A stretch of DNA of 64,000 nt, taken from Mycobacterium paraterrae (GTDB lineage Bacteria; Actinomycetota; Actinomycetes; Mycobacteriales; Mycobacteriaceae). Numbering within the stretch: the stretch's first letter is position 1; every line of letters begins with the position of its first letter. This document shows, one piece after another, positions 1-8,399 of the stretch. The position numbers and the translations under genes are program-made. The notes under the pieces are model-generated. The model searched no databases. It was given only the letters and a program-made list of their open reading frames with translations, and was not told where the DNA came from. Location of the stretch: positions 2,666,001-2,730,000 of the forward strand of contig NZ_CP092488.2 in assembly GCF_022430545.2 (NCBI RefSeq), in the 5' to 3' direction.

Positions 1-1
1 C

Positions 2-3000
2 TACTACGGCTTAGCGGGCGACGGTGGCCGCGGTGGAGACGCGACTACCTCCGGTGGCGACGGCGGTGCGGGTGGCGCAGGCGGCGACGCGACCGGATGG
101 CTCTTTGGATCAGGCGGCGACGGTGGCGCCGGCGGCGATGGTCTTGCCGGTGAGAACGGCACGAATAACAGTCTCTTGCCGGGTGTGCCCGGCGGCGACG
201 GTCAAGCCGGCGGCGACGGAGGCATGGGCGGCGCCGGGGGTCACGGCGCGTTCCTGTTTGGCGATGGCGGCAACGGCGGCGCCGGCGGTGCCGGCGGTGA
301 CGGCGGCACAGGTGGTGCAGGCGGCGCCAATGCACTCGGCGGCTACGGCGGTGCTGGCGGTACCGGTGGATTCGGCGGTGCCGGCGGTCAGGGCGGGATC
401 TTTGGGCAGGATGGCGCGGCCGGCGCCCATGGGGCAAACGGGCATCCCGGTGGCGGAGGGCCGAGTGGACCGACTGACCACGGTCCCCAGGGGCCGCAAG
501 GTGCTCAGGGAAGCACCGGTGCGCAGGGTTCGCAGGGCGCGGACGGTGCTCAGGGTTCGACGGGTGCGCAGGGCTCGACCGGAGCTCAAGGTTCGCAGGG
601 CGCAGACGGTTCGCAAGGCGCCACTGGTGCGCAGGGTTCGACGGGCGCGCAGGGTGCTGATGGTTCGCAGGGTTCGACCGGCGCTCAAGGTGTCGCTGGT
701 GCGCAGGGTTCGACGGGTGCTCAGGGCACCGCCGGCTCGCAGGGCGCGACCGGAGCTCAAGGTTCGCAGGGTGCGGACGGTACGCAAGGCGCCACGGGTG
801 CTCAAGGTTCGACCGGAGCGCAGGGTGTCGCTGGGTCGCAGGGTGCGGATGGTTCGCAAGGCGCCACGGGTGCGCAGGGCTCGACGGGCTCCCAGGGCAC
901 CGCCGGCTCGCAGGGCGCGGACGGTACGCAAGGCGCCGGGGGTGCTCAAGGTTCGACCGGTGCTCAGGGAACAGCCGGTGCGCAGGGCGCGACCGGTGCG
1001 CAGGGCACCGCTGGTGCGCAGGGTTCGACGGGCTCCCAGGGCACCGCTGGGTCGCAGGGCGCGGACGGTGCTCAGGGTTCGCAGGGCGCGACCGGTGCTC
1101 AGGGAACTGCCGGGTCGCAAGGGTCGACGGGCGCCCAGGGTGCTGATGGGTCGCAGGGTGCCACGGGCGCCCAGGGTGCTGATGGTTCGCAGGGCGTCAC
1201 GGGTGCTCAGGGTTCGACGGGTGCGCAGGGTGCTGATGGTTCGCAGGGTTCGACGGGCGCGCAGGGTGCTGATGGTTCGCAGGGTTCGACGGGCGCGCAG
1301 GGTGCTGATGGTTCGCAGGGTTCGACGGGCGCGCAGGGTGCTGATGGGTCGCAGGGCGCCACGGGGTCGCAGGGTTCGACGGGTGCTCAGGGCACCGCTG
1401 GGTCGCAGGGCGCGACCGGTGCTCAAGGTTCGCAGGGCGCGGATGGTACGCAAGGTGCCGCAGGTGCTCAAGGTTCGTCCGGTGCTCAGGGTTCCACTGG
1501 TTCGCAGGGTTCGACGGGCTCCCAGGGTTCCACTGGTTCGCAGGGTGCTGATGGTTCGCAGGGTTCGACGGGCGCGCAGGGTGCTGATGGTTCGCAGGGC
1601 GCCACGGGGTCGCAGGGTTCGACGGGTGCTCAGGGTTCGCAGGGTGCGGATGGTTCGCCGGGCTCGACGGGTGCGCAGGGCTCGACCGGAGCTCAAGGTT
1701 CGCAGGGCGCAGACGGTTCGCAAGGCGCCACTGGTGCGCAGGGTTCGACGGGTGCTCAGGGTTCGACGGGTGCGCAGGGTGTCGCTGGTTCGCAGGGCGC
1801 CACGGGGTCGCAGGGTTCGACGGGTGCTCAGGGCACCGCCGGCTCGCAGGGCGCGACCGGAGCTCAAGGTTCGCAGGGTGCGGACGGTGCGCAGGGCTCG
1901 ACGGGCTCCCAGGGCACCGCCGGCTCGCAGGGCGCGACCGGAGCTCAAGGTTCGCAGGGTGCGGACGGTACGCAAGGCGCCACGGGTGCTCAAGGTTCGA
2001 CCGGAGCGCAGGGTGTCGCTGGGTCGCAAGGCGCCACGGGCGCCCAGGGTGCGGATGGTTCGCAAGGCGCGGCCGGTGCGCAGGGTGTCGCCGGCTCGCA
2101 GGGTTCGACGGGTGCGCAGGGTGCGACCGGTGCGCAGGGTGTCGCCGGCTCGCAGGGCTCGACGGGCTCCCAGGGCACCGCTGGGTCGCAGGGCGCGACC
2201 GGTGCTCAAGGTTCGCAGGGCGCGGCCGGTGCGCAGGGTGTCGCCGGCTCGCAGGGTTCGACGGGTGCTCAGGGCACCGCCGGTTCGCAGGGTTCGACGG
2301 GTGCGCAGGGTGTCGCTGGGTCGCAGGGCGCGACCGGTGCTCAAGGTTCGCAGGGCGCGGATGGTGCTCAGGGCTCGACGGGTGCGCAAGGTTCGACGGG
2401 TGCTCAGGGCACCGCCGGGTCGCAGGGTTCGACGGGTGCGCAGGGTGTCGCTGGGTCGCAGGGTTCGACGGGTGCGCAGGGTGCGGATGGTTCGCAAGGC
2501 GCCACGGGTGCTCAGGGGTCGACGGGTGCTCAGGGAACCGCTGGTGCTCAGGGCTCGACGGGTGCTCAAGGTTCGCAGGGCGCGGATGGTGCTCAGGGCT
2601 CGACGGGTGCTCAAGGTTCGCAGGGCGCGGATGGTTCGCAAGGCGCGACCGGTGCTCAGGGAACTGCCGGGTCGCAAGGGTCGACGGGCGCCCAGGGTGC
2701 TGATGGGTCGCAGGGTGCCACGGGCGCCCAGGGTGCTGATGGTTCGCAGGGCGTCACGGGTGCTCAGGGTTCGACGGGTGCGCAGGGTGCTGCTGGTTCG
2801 CAGGGTTCGACGGGCGCGCAGGGTGCTGATGGTTCGCAGGGTTCGACGGGCGCGCAGGGTGCTGATGGTTCGCAGGGTTCGACGGGCGCGCAGGGTGCTG
2901 ATGGTTCGCAGGGCGCCACGGGGTCGCAGGGTTCGACGGGTGCTCAGGGTTCGCAGGGTGCGGATGGTTCGCCGGGCTCGACGGGTGCGCAGGGCTCGAC

Positions 3001-6000
3001 CGGAGCTCAAGGTTCGCAGGGCGCAGACGGTTCGCAAGGCGCCACTGGTGCGCAGGGTTCGACGGGTGCTCAGGGTTCGACGGGTGCGCAGGGTGTCGCT
3101 GGTTCGCAGGGCGCCACGGGGTCGCAGGGTTCGACGGGTGCTCAGGGCACCGCCGGCTCGCAGGGCGCGACCGGAGCTCAAGGTTCGCAGGGTGCGGACG
3201 GTACGCAGGGCTCGACGGGCTCCCAGGGCACCGCCGGCTCGCAGGGCGCGACCGGAGCTCAAGGTTCGCAGGGTGCGGACGGTACGCAAGGCGCCACGGG
3301 TGCTCAAGGTTCGACCGGAGCGCAGGGTGTCGCTGGGTCGCAAGGCGCCACGGGCGCCCAGGGTGCGGATGGTTCGCAAGGCGCGGCCGGTGCGCAGGGT
3401 GTCGCCGGCTCGCAGGGTTCGACGGGTGCGCAGGGTGCGGATGGTTCGCAGGGCGCCACGGGTGCGCAGGGCTCGACGGGCTCCCAGGGCACCGCTGGGT
3501 CGCAGGGCGCGACCGGTGCTCAAGGTTCGCAGGGCGCGGCCGGTGCGCAGGGTGTCGCCGGCTCGCAGGGTTCGACGGGTGCTCAGGGCACCGCCGGTTC
3601 GCAGGGTTCGACGGGTGCGCAGGGTGTCGCTGGGTCGCAGGGCGCGACCGGTGCTCAAGGTTCGCAGGGCGCGGATGGTGCTCAGGGCTCGACGGGTGCG
3701 CAAGGTTCGACGGGTGCTCAGGGCACCGCCGGGTCGCAGGGTTCGACGGGTGCGCAGGGTGTCGCTGGGTCGCAGGGTTCGACGGGTGCGCAGGGTGCGG
3801 ATGGTTCGCAAGGCGCCACGGGTGCTCAGGGTTCGACGGGTGCTCAGGGTTCGACGGGTGCGCAGGGTTCGCAGGGCGCGGATGGTTCGCAAGGCGCGAC
3901 CGGTGCTCAGGGAACTGCCGGGTCGCAGGGTTCGACGGGTGCTCAGGGCACCGCCGGGTCGCAGGGTTCGACGGGTGCTCAGGGTTCGCAGGGTGCGGAT
4001 GGTTCGCAAGGCGCCACTGGTGCGCAGGGTTCGACGGGCGCGCAGGGTGCTGATGGTTCCCAAGGCGCGACCGGAGCTCAAGGTTCGCAGGGTGCGGACG
4101 GTACGCAAGGCGCCGGGGGTGCTCAAGGTTCGACCGGAGCGCAGGGTGTCGCTGGTTCGCAAGGCGCCACGGGCGCCCAGGGTGCGGATGGTTCGCAAGG
4201 CGCGACCGGTGCGCAGGGTGTCGCTGGTTCGCAGGGTTCGACGGGTGCTCAGGGCTCGACGGGTGCTCAGGGAACTGCTGGGTCGCAGGGCGCGACCGGT
4301 GCGCAGGGTGTCGCTGGTTCGCAGGGTTCGACGGGTGCGCAGGGCACCGCCGGGTCGCAGGGTTCGACGGGTGCTCAGGGCACCGCCGGCTCGCAGGGTT
4401 CGACGGGTGCTCAGGGTTCGACGGGTGCGCAGGGTGTCGCTGGTGCTCAGGGTTCGACGGGTGCGCAGGGTGTCGCTGGTTCGCAGGGTGCGACGGGCGC
4501 GCAGGGTGCTGATGGTTCGCAGGGCGTCACGGGTGCTCAGGGTTCGACGGGTGCGCAGGGTGTCGCTGGTTCGCAGGGTGCGACGGGCGCGCAGGGTGCT
4601 GATGGTTCGCAGGGCGCCACGGGTGCTCAGGGTTCGACGGGTGCTCAGGGCACCGCCGGTTCGCAGGGTTCGGCGGGTGCTCAAGGTTCGCAGGGCGTCA
4701 CGGGTGCTCAGGGTTCGACGGGTTCGCAGGGCGCGGACGGTGCTCAGGGTTCGACGGGCGCGCAGGGTGCTGATGGTTCGCAGGGCGTCACGGGTGCTCA
4801 GGGTTCGACGGGTTCGCAGGGCGCGGACGGTGCTCAGGGTTCGACGGGCGCGCAGGGTGCTGATGGTTCGCAGGGCGTCACGGGTGCTCAGGGTTCGACG
4901 GGTGCGCAGGGTGTCGCTGGTTCGCAGGGTGCGACGGGCGCGCAGGGTGCTGATGGTTCGCAGGGCGCCACGGGTGCTCAGGGTTCGACGGGTGCTCAGG
5001 GCACCGCCGGTTCGCAGGGTTCGGCGGGTGCTCAAGGTTCGCAGGGCGCGGATGGTGCTCAGGGCTCGACGGGTGCTCAAGGTTCGACGGGTGCTCAAGG
5101 CACCGCCGGGTCGCAGGGTTCGACGGGTGCGCAGGGTGTCGCTGGTTCGCAGGGTGCGACGGGCGCCCAGGGCACCGCCGGCTCGCAGGGAACTGCTGGG
5201 TCGCAGGGCGCGACCGGCGCGCAAGGTGCCGATGGCTCGCAGGGCGCGACGGGCTCGCAAGGCGCGACGGGCTCGCAGGGATCGACCGGAGCTCAGGGTG
5301 TCGCTGGTTCGCAGGGTGCGACCGGTGCCCAGGGCACCGCCGGCTCGCAGGGAACTGCTGGGTCGCAGGGCGCGACCGGCGCGCAAGGTGCCGATGGCTC
5401 GCAGGGCGCGACGGGCTCGCAAGGCGCGACGGGCTCGCAGGGTGCCACCGGAGCTCAGGGTGTCGCTGGTGCGCAGGGTTCGACGGGTGCGCAGGGTGTC
5501 GCTGGTTCGCAGGGGTCGACCGGCGCGCAGGGTGCTGATGGTTCGCAAGGCGCGACCGGAGCTCAGGGCGTCGCTGGGTCGCAGGGTGCGACGGGTGCCC
5601 AGGGTGCTGATGGTTCGCAAGGCGCCACGGGTGCTCAGGGTTCGACCGGTGCCCAGGGCTCAACTGGGTCGCAAGGGTCGACGGGTGCTCAAGGCTCGCA
5701 GGGAGCGGACGGCACGCAGGGGGCGACGGGCTCGCAAGGTGCCACCGGAGCTCAGGGCACAACGGGTGCACAGGGCACCACCGGATCCCAGGGTGCCACG
5801 GGCTCCCAGGGTGCCACGGGCTCCCAGGGTTCGACGGGTGCACAAGGCGCAGCCGGCGCTCAAGGCTCTCAGGGAACTACTGGTGCCCAGGGCGCCACTG
5901 GTGCGCAGGGAACTGCGGGAGCGCAAGGCAGCACTGGTGCTCAGGGCGCGACGGGTGCGCAAGGCAGTACTGGTGCGCAGGGAACGACGGGTGCGCAGGG

Positions 6001-6121
6001 CAGTACCGGAGCCCAGGGAACTCAGGGAGCGCAAGGGTCGACCGGTGCACAAGGGTCGCAAGGTATCGGCTGTCATTTCGTGTACGTTCCGCTGATTGCG
6101 CTGACGGTTTGCATCCAATGA
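2..6121 (+). CDS. PGRS protein with giant collagen-like Gly-X-Y tail (5' partial)
   Basis: Open from the left edge, so the N-terminus (a PE domain in this family) lies outside. The first ~160 visible residues are typical PGRS: Gly-Gly-Ala/Asp runs broken by GWLFGSGG-, FLFGDGG- and GIFGQ-type motifs. At position 482 the pattern changes to strict Gly-X-Y triplets (GAQ, GST, GSQ, GAD, GTA, GVA) for about 620 triplets to 6061. This meets the collagen-helix rule of Gly at every third residue, with Gln, Thr or Asp at Y and almost no Pro. The C-terminus leaves the pattern with a short hydrophobic tail containing two Cys (GCHFVYVPLIALTVC) and ends in TGA. The DNA is built of 9-bp units with long internal duplications. 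PE_PGRS proteins are exported by type VII secretion; a surface or adhesin-like role is inference. The repeat count should be verified with long reads, because arrays like this are easily mis-assembled. Confidence 0.85.
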   Translation, partial: YYGLAGDGGRGGDATTSGGDGGAGGAGGDATGWLFGSGGDGGAGGDGLAGENGTNNSLLPGVPGGDGQAGGDGGMGGAGGHGAFLFGDGGNGGAGGAGGDGGTGGAGGANALGGYGGAGGTGGFGGAGGQGGIFGQDGAAGAHGANGHPGGGGPSGPTDHGPQGPQGAQGSTGAQGSQGADGAQGSTGAQGSTGAQGSQGADGSQGATGAQGSTGAQGADGSQGSTGAQGVAGAQGSTGAQGTAGSQGATGAQGSQGADGTQGATGAQGSTGAQGVAGSQGADGSQGATGAQGSTGSQGTAGSQGADGTQGAGGAQGSTGAQGTAGAQGATGAQGTAGAQGSTGSQGTAGSQGADGAQGSQGATGAQGTAGSQGSTGAQGADGSQGATGAQGADGSQGVTGAQGSTGAQGADGSQGSTGAQGADGSQGSTGAQGADGSQGSTGAQGADGSQGATGSQGSTGAQGTAGSQGATGAQGSQGADGTQGAAGAQGSSGAQGSTGSQGSTGSQGSTGSQGADGSQGSTGAQGADGSQGATGSQGSTGAQGSQGADGSPGSTGAQGSTGAQGSQGADGSQGATGAQGSTGAQGSTGAQGVAGSQGATGSQGSTGAQGTAGSQGATGAQGSQGADGAQGSTGSQGTAGSQGATGAQGSQGADGTQGATGAQGSTGAQGVAGSQGATGAQGADGSQGAAGAQGVAGSQGSTGAQGATGAQGVAGSQGSTGSQGTAGSQGATGAQGSQGAAGAQGVAGSQGSTGAQGTAGSQGSTGAQGVAGSQGATGAQGSQGADGAQGSTGAQGSTGAQGTAGSQGSTGAQGVAGSQGSTGAQGADGSQGATGAQGSTGAQGTAGAQGSTGAQGSQGADGAQGSTGAQGSQGADGSQGATGAQGTAGSQGSTGAQGADGSQGATGAQGADGSQGVTGAQGSTGAQGAAGSQGSTGAQGADGSQGSTGAQGADGSQGSTGAQGADGSQGATGSQGSTGAQGSQGADGSPGSTGAQGSTGAQGSQGADGSQGATGAQGSTGAQGSTGAQGVAGSQGATGSQGSTGAQGTAGSQGATGAQGSQGADGTQGSTGSQGTAGSQGATGAQGSQGADGTQGATGAQGSTGAQGVAGSQGATGAQGADGSQGAAGAQGVAGSQGSTGAQGADGSQGATGAQGSTGSQGTAGSQGATGAQGSQGAAGAQGVAGSQGSTGAQGTAGSQGSTGAQGVAGSQGATGAQGSQGADGAQGSTGAQGSTGAQGTAGSQGSTGAQGVAGSQGSTGAQGADGSQGATGAQGSTGAQGSTGAQGSQGADGSQGATGAQGTAGSQGSTGAQGTAGSQGSTGAQGSQGADGSQGATGAQGSTGAQGADGSQGATGAQGSQGADGTQGAGGAQGSTGAQGVAGSQGATGAQGADGSQGATGAQGVAGSQGSTGAQGSTGAQGTAGSQGATGAQGVAGSQGSTGAQGTAGSQGSTGAQGTAGSQGSTGAQGSTGAQGVAGAQGSTGAQGVAGSQGATGAQGADGSQGVTGAQGSTGAQGVAGSQGATGAQGADGSQGATGAQGSTGAQGTAGSQGSAGAQGSQGVTGAQGSTGSQGADGAQGSTGAQGADGSQGVTGAQGSTGSQGADGAQGSTGAQGADGSQGVTGAQGSTGAQGVAGSQGATGAQGADGSQGATGAQGSTGAQGTAGSQGSAGAQGSQGADGAQGSTGAQGSTGAQGTAGSQGSTGAQGVAGSQGATGAQGTAGSQGTAGSQGATGAQGADGSQGATGSQGATGSQGSTGAQGVAGSQGATGAQGTAGSQGTAGSQGATGAQGADGSQGATGSQGATGSQGATGAQGVAGAQGSTGAQGVAGSQGSTGAQGADGSQGATGAQGVAGSQGATGAQGADGSQGATGAQGSTGAQGSTGSQGSTGAQGSQGADGTQGATGSQGATGAQGTTGAQGTTGSQGATGSQGATGSQGSTGAQGAAGAQGSQGTTGAQGATGAQGTAGAQGSTGAQGATGAQGSTGAQGTTGAQGSTGAQGTQGAQGSTGAQGSQGIGCHFVYVPLIALTVCIQ
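482..6061 (+). repeat. Collagen-like Gly-X-Y array of 9-bp units
   Basis: About 620 in-frame 9-bp units encoding Gly-Ala/Ser/Thr-X, dominated by GAQGST and GSQGAD pairs. Higher-order copies are visible. The block starting at 1091 recurs at 2648 (offset 1557 bp). After an 81-residue length difference between the copies, the block from 1627 recurs at 2941 (offset 1314 bp) through about 2200/3514. A 90-bp tandem period runs near 4695, 4785 and 4875, and a 162-bp copy lies near 5171/5333. All offsets are multiples of 9, so each expansion kept frame and triplet register. Confidence 0.9.
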
Positions 6122-6624
6122 GCGAGGTCAATCTGCTCCGTCAATATTTCAGCTGAAAGGTTTTACCAAGCTTACGAAATCGAGAGCATTGCGGTTATCG
6201 GCGACGACCGCGAGGGGCCCGGTTGAACGTTCGCGGCACGTCGACAATCCATGCAAAGTAATGGCTGAATTGCTGAGTCGGGCCATTCGCCAGATGAGGC
6301 CTGTCTTCCGAGACGCCCCGTCGCAGCCGACCTCTTCGCGCCGACCCCTCCATGGAGAGTCGCGAGTCGTCAAAGGCTTCCCCAGCTGGTCGGGAGTCCG
6401 CTATCACAGCAAAACCATCGACGTCCTACCGGCCGCAGGTCGTGAGCGACTGCGTCCGAGTGCGCGCGCCGGGAACTGACAACTCAAGTTCGGGGCCCGC
6501 TAGACGATCCGCATGCCACAGCTTCTTTAATCGGTGCAACACTTTGTGAGGAAAACTAGTAAACAATTTTATCCAAAGTGCTGAATGAGGCACGCCCGGG
6601 CCGCTGCCGCGATATCGTCATTGG
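6122..6624. other. Intergenic stretch with no supported gene
   Basis: About 500 bp between the PGRS gene and the next membrane-protein gene. It is less GC-rich than its surroundings, especially near 6535-6580. The short open frames here have no mycobacterial codon bias, recognisable motif or ribosome-binding site. It presumably carries the PGRS 3' end and the promoter of the downstream gene. I see no RNA gene and no convincing terminator hairpin. Confidence 0.5.
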
Positions 6625-7158
6625 ATGTCTTTTAGTGCAGCCCCCAGCACTCCCGTTCGCGATAACACCCATCAAAGACAGCCATCGAACTTGCGTTGGT
6701 GGACGTCTCCTCAAGCCATTGCGATCGTCGCGTTAGCCATCGCCGTCGTGGCTGTTGCCGTCTCTGCATTGGGCTGGTTCCGCCCATCCTGGAGCCACTC
6801 GTTCACCTCCGAAGAGACTGCCCACGCGAAGAAGAACGTCTGCGCTGCGTGGGTCCCGGTCCGGAAATCAGTTTGGGAGGTCACTCCCAACCCGCGACCG
6901 GGCGATCCGGTGGCCCTGGATGCGGTGGCGGCTAACGTTCGATTAGCTATGTTGGGTGGTGGTCTTTTCCTGAAAGAGACCGTGTCTAATGAGACTGCCG
7001 CTCCCGCCGATCTGGCAAATGCGGTCAAAGACGTTGCCGCGACGCTTGAATCGATGGGTGTCTATTACGTCGCAAGGATGGGTACTCCAGCCGTAATCGA
7101 CCCGTTGAAACAGAAGTTAGACGCTCAAGGAGCAACGGTCGACCGACTGTGTCGGTGA
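6625..7158 (+). CDS. Single-pass membrane protein, unknown function
   Basis: 177 aa. The N-terminal ~28 residues are polar and Pro/Ser-rich, followed by one clear transmembrane helix (residues ~30-50, IAIVALAIAVVAVAVSALGW). The remaining ~125 residues are predicted to lie outside, with two Cys (one in KKNVCAAW, one in the last four residues) that could pair. It resembles a mycobacterial family of alanine-rich membrane proteins with a short cytoplasmic tail and a helical outer domain, but I cannot assign a function. It stands alone, downstream of the PGRS gene and convergent with the DUF1501 gene. Confidence 0.7.
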   Translation: MSFSAAPSTPVRDNTHQRQPSNLRWWTSPQAIAIVALAIAVVAVAVSALGWFRPSWSHSFTSEETAHAKKNVCAAWVPVRKSVWEVTPNPRPGDPVALDAVAANVRLAMLGGGLFLKETVSNETAAPADLANAVKDVAATLESMGVYYVARMGTPAVIDPLKQKLDAQGATVDRLCR

Positions 7159-7208
7159 CGAATAGCATTGCCGGCTAATAGGTTTGCTAGGTTCACACGC
7201 CAAATCCG

Positions 7209-8399
7209 TCAGAGGAATCCCAGACTGCGCCGACCCGTCCCGACCGACGGAGCGGGATCGGTTCGCAGCGTCTCGCTCAGCAGTTCGTAGTAGACGTCGC
7301 GGAAGTCAGTGGTGGCTTTGAGGTCCCCATGGTCGAGATTGGTGAGGCTCGGTTCGTCACCGTAGAAGCCGCCTTTCACTGCGGCGCCTGCGACGAATAC
7401 CGGCCCAGCCGTGCCGTGATCGGTGCCTTGCGACGCGTTGGCCTTCACGCGACGGCCGAATTCCGAATAAGCCATCAACACAACGTTTTTGCCGTATCTG
7501 TCGCTGGCCATTTGCTGAAGAAACGGTGTCACTGCCTCGTCGAGCGTCTGCAATAGACGCTGCTGTGCCTGCCGCTCGTTGGCGTGGGTGTCAAACCCGC
7601 CCATGCTCACTACGTAAACGCGAGTAGGCACTGCGGCCTTGACAGCTGCCGCCACCAAGCTCAGTTGGCCTGCCAACGAGTTGCGCTCTGCGCTGGACGG
7701 TGCGATTGCACCAAATGCCGTGTTAACGGTGCGGGCGGCTCGATACGCGTCGCAGACCGCCGCCATGGCTGGTGTGTCGTCGGCGTCGTCGACGCCCAGG
7801 GCTCGCATCGTCGTCGCTAATCTATGTGAAGATTCAGGATTCTCGAACGGCGCAAGCGCTGCGGCCGTAGCCTTTTCGCCGACCGCTAGCGGCGGCAGCA
7901 CAGCACCAATGTTCACCGCACGAAGCGGGTCGTTCCCGGTTGTGTCAAGCCAGCGCCCGATCCATCCGGTCGGCACGGGTTCGGACGGCGAGGCGGTTTG
8001 CCAAATGTCCATAGACCGGAAATGGCTGTGATCGGGTTGCGGGTAACCCACGCCGCGCACGATCGCCAACTTTCGCCTGCTCCACTGCTCTGCCAGGCCC
8101 TGGAGCGCCGGATTCAGACCGAGGCGGTCGTCGAGGTGTAGCACATCGCCGGGGGCATACGCCAACTCTGGCCGCGCGTCGTGATAAGCGTTGTCGGCGT
8201 ATGGGATTACGGTGCTGATGCCGTCGTTGCCGCCGTACATCGTGAGGATGACCAACACGCCGGTGCCCTCGGCGAGCGGCCGATGCTGAGCCTCATGCAT
8301 CATTTGCGGCCAACTGACCGAGCAGGCAGTCGAGAGCAGACCGGCCGCACCCAAGCCGGCGCTGGCGACGAGGAACTTACGTCGACTCAAATCGCTCAT
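7209..8399 (-). CDS. DUF1501 family Tat-exported lipoprotein
   Basis: 396 aa. It begins with a twin-arginine signal (SRRKFLVASAGLGAAGLL) ending in a lipobox-like LLSTAC, so export by Tat and lipid anchoring are likely. The rest matches DUF1501, a sulfatase/alkaline-phosphatase-like fold: GGND near the N-terminus, the SHF(R)SMDIWQT motif, GGFDTH and SEFGRRV, and DHGTAGP near the end. The last three carry the metal-ligand-type His/Asp residues of this family. Its ATG overlaps the stop of the upstream DUF1800 gene by 4 nt (ATGA), so the two are translationally coupled. The enzymatic activity of the family is not established. Confidence 0.85.
   Translation of the reverse strand: MSDLSRRKFLVASAGLGAAGLLSTACSVSWPQMMHEAQHRPLAEGTGVLVILTMYGGNDGISTVIPYADNAYHDARPELAYAPGDVLHLDDRLGLNPALQGLAEQWSRRKLAIVRGVGYPQPDHSHFRSMDIWQTASPSEPVPTGWIGRWLDTTGNDPLRAVNIGAVLPPLAVGEKATAAALAPFENPESSHRLATTMRALGVDDADDTPAMAAVCDAYRAARTVNTAFGAIAPSSAERNSLAGQLSLVAAAVKAAVPTRVYVVSMGGFDTHANERQAQQRLLQTLDEAVTPFLQQMASDRYGKNVVLMAYSEFGRRVKANASQGTDHGTAGPVFVAGAAVKGGFYGDEPSLTNLDHGDLKATTDFRDVYYELLSETLRTDPAPSVGTGRRSLGFL

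Noticed and set aside
482..6061. Possible CRISPR or satellite array
   Set aside because: Units are 9 bp, coding, in one frame and without unique spacers.
24..6095. Very long open frames of Arg/Val/Pro- or Thr/Leu/Arg-rich protein on both strands across the Gly-X-Y array
   Set aside because: They are shadows of a stop-free 9-bp repeat; only the Gly-X-Y frame gives a known protein pattern and joins the PGRS region.
6189..6479. Small open frames in the gap after the PGRS gene
   Set aside because: No ribosome-binding site, no typical codon use and no recognisable motif.
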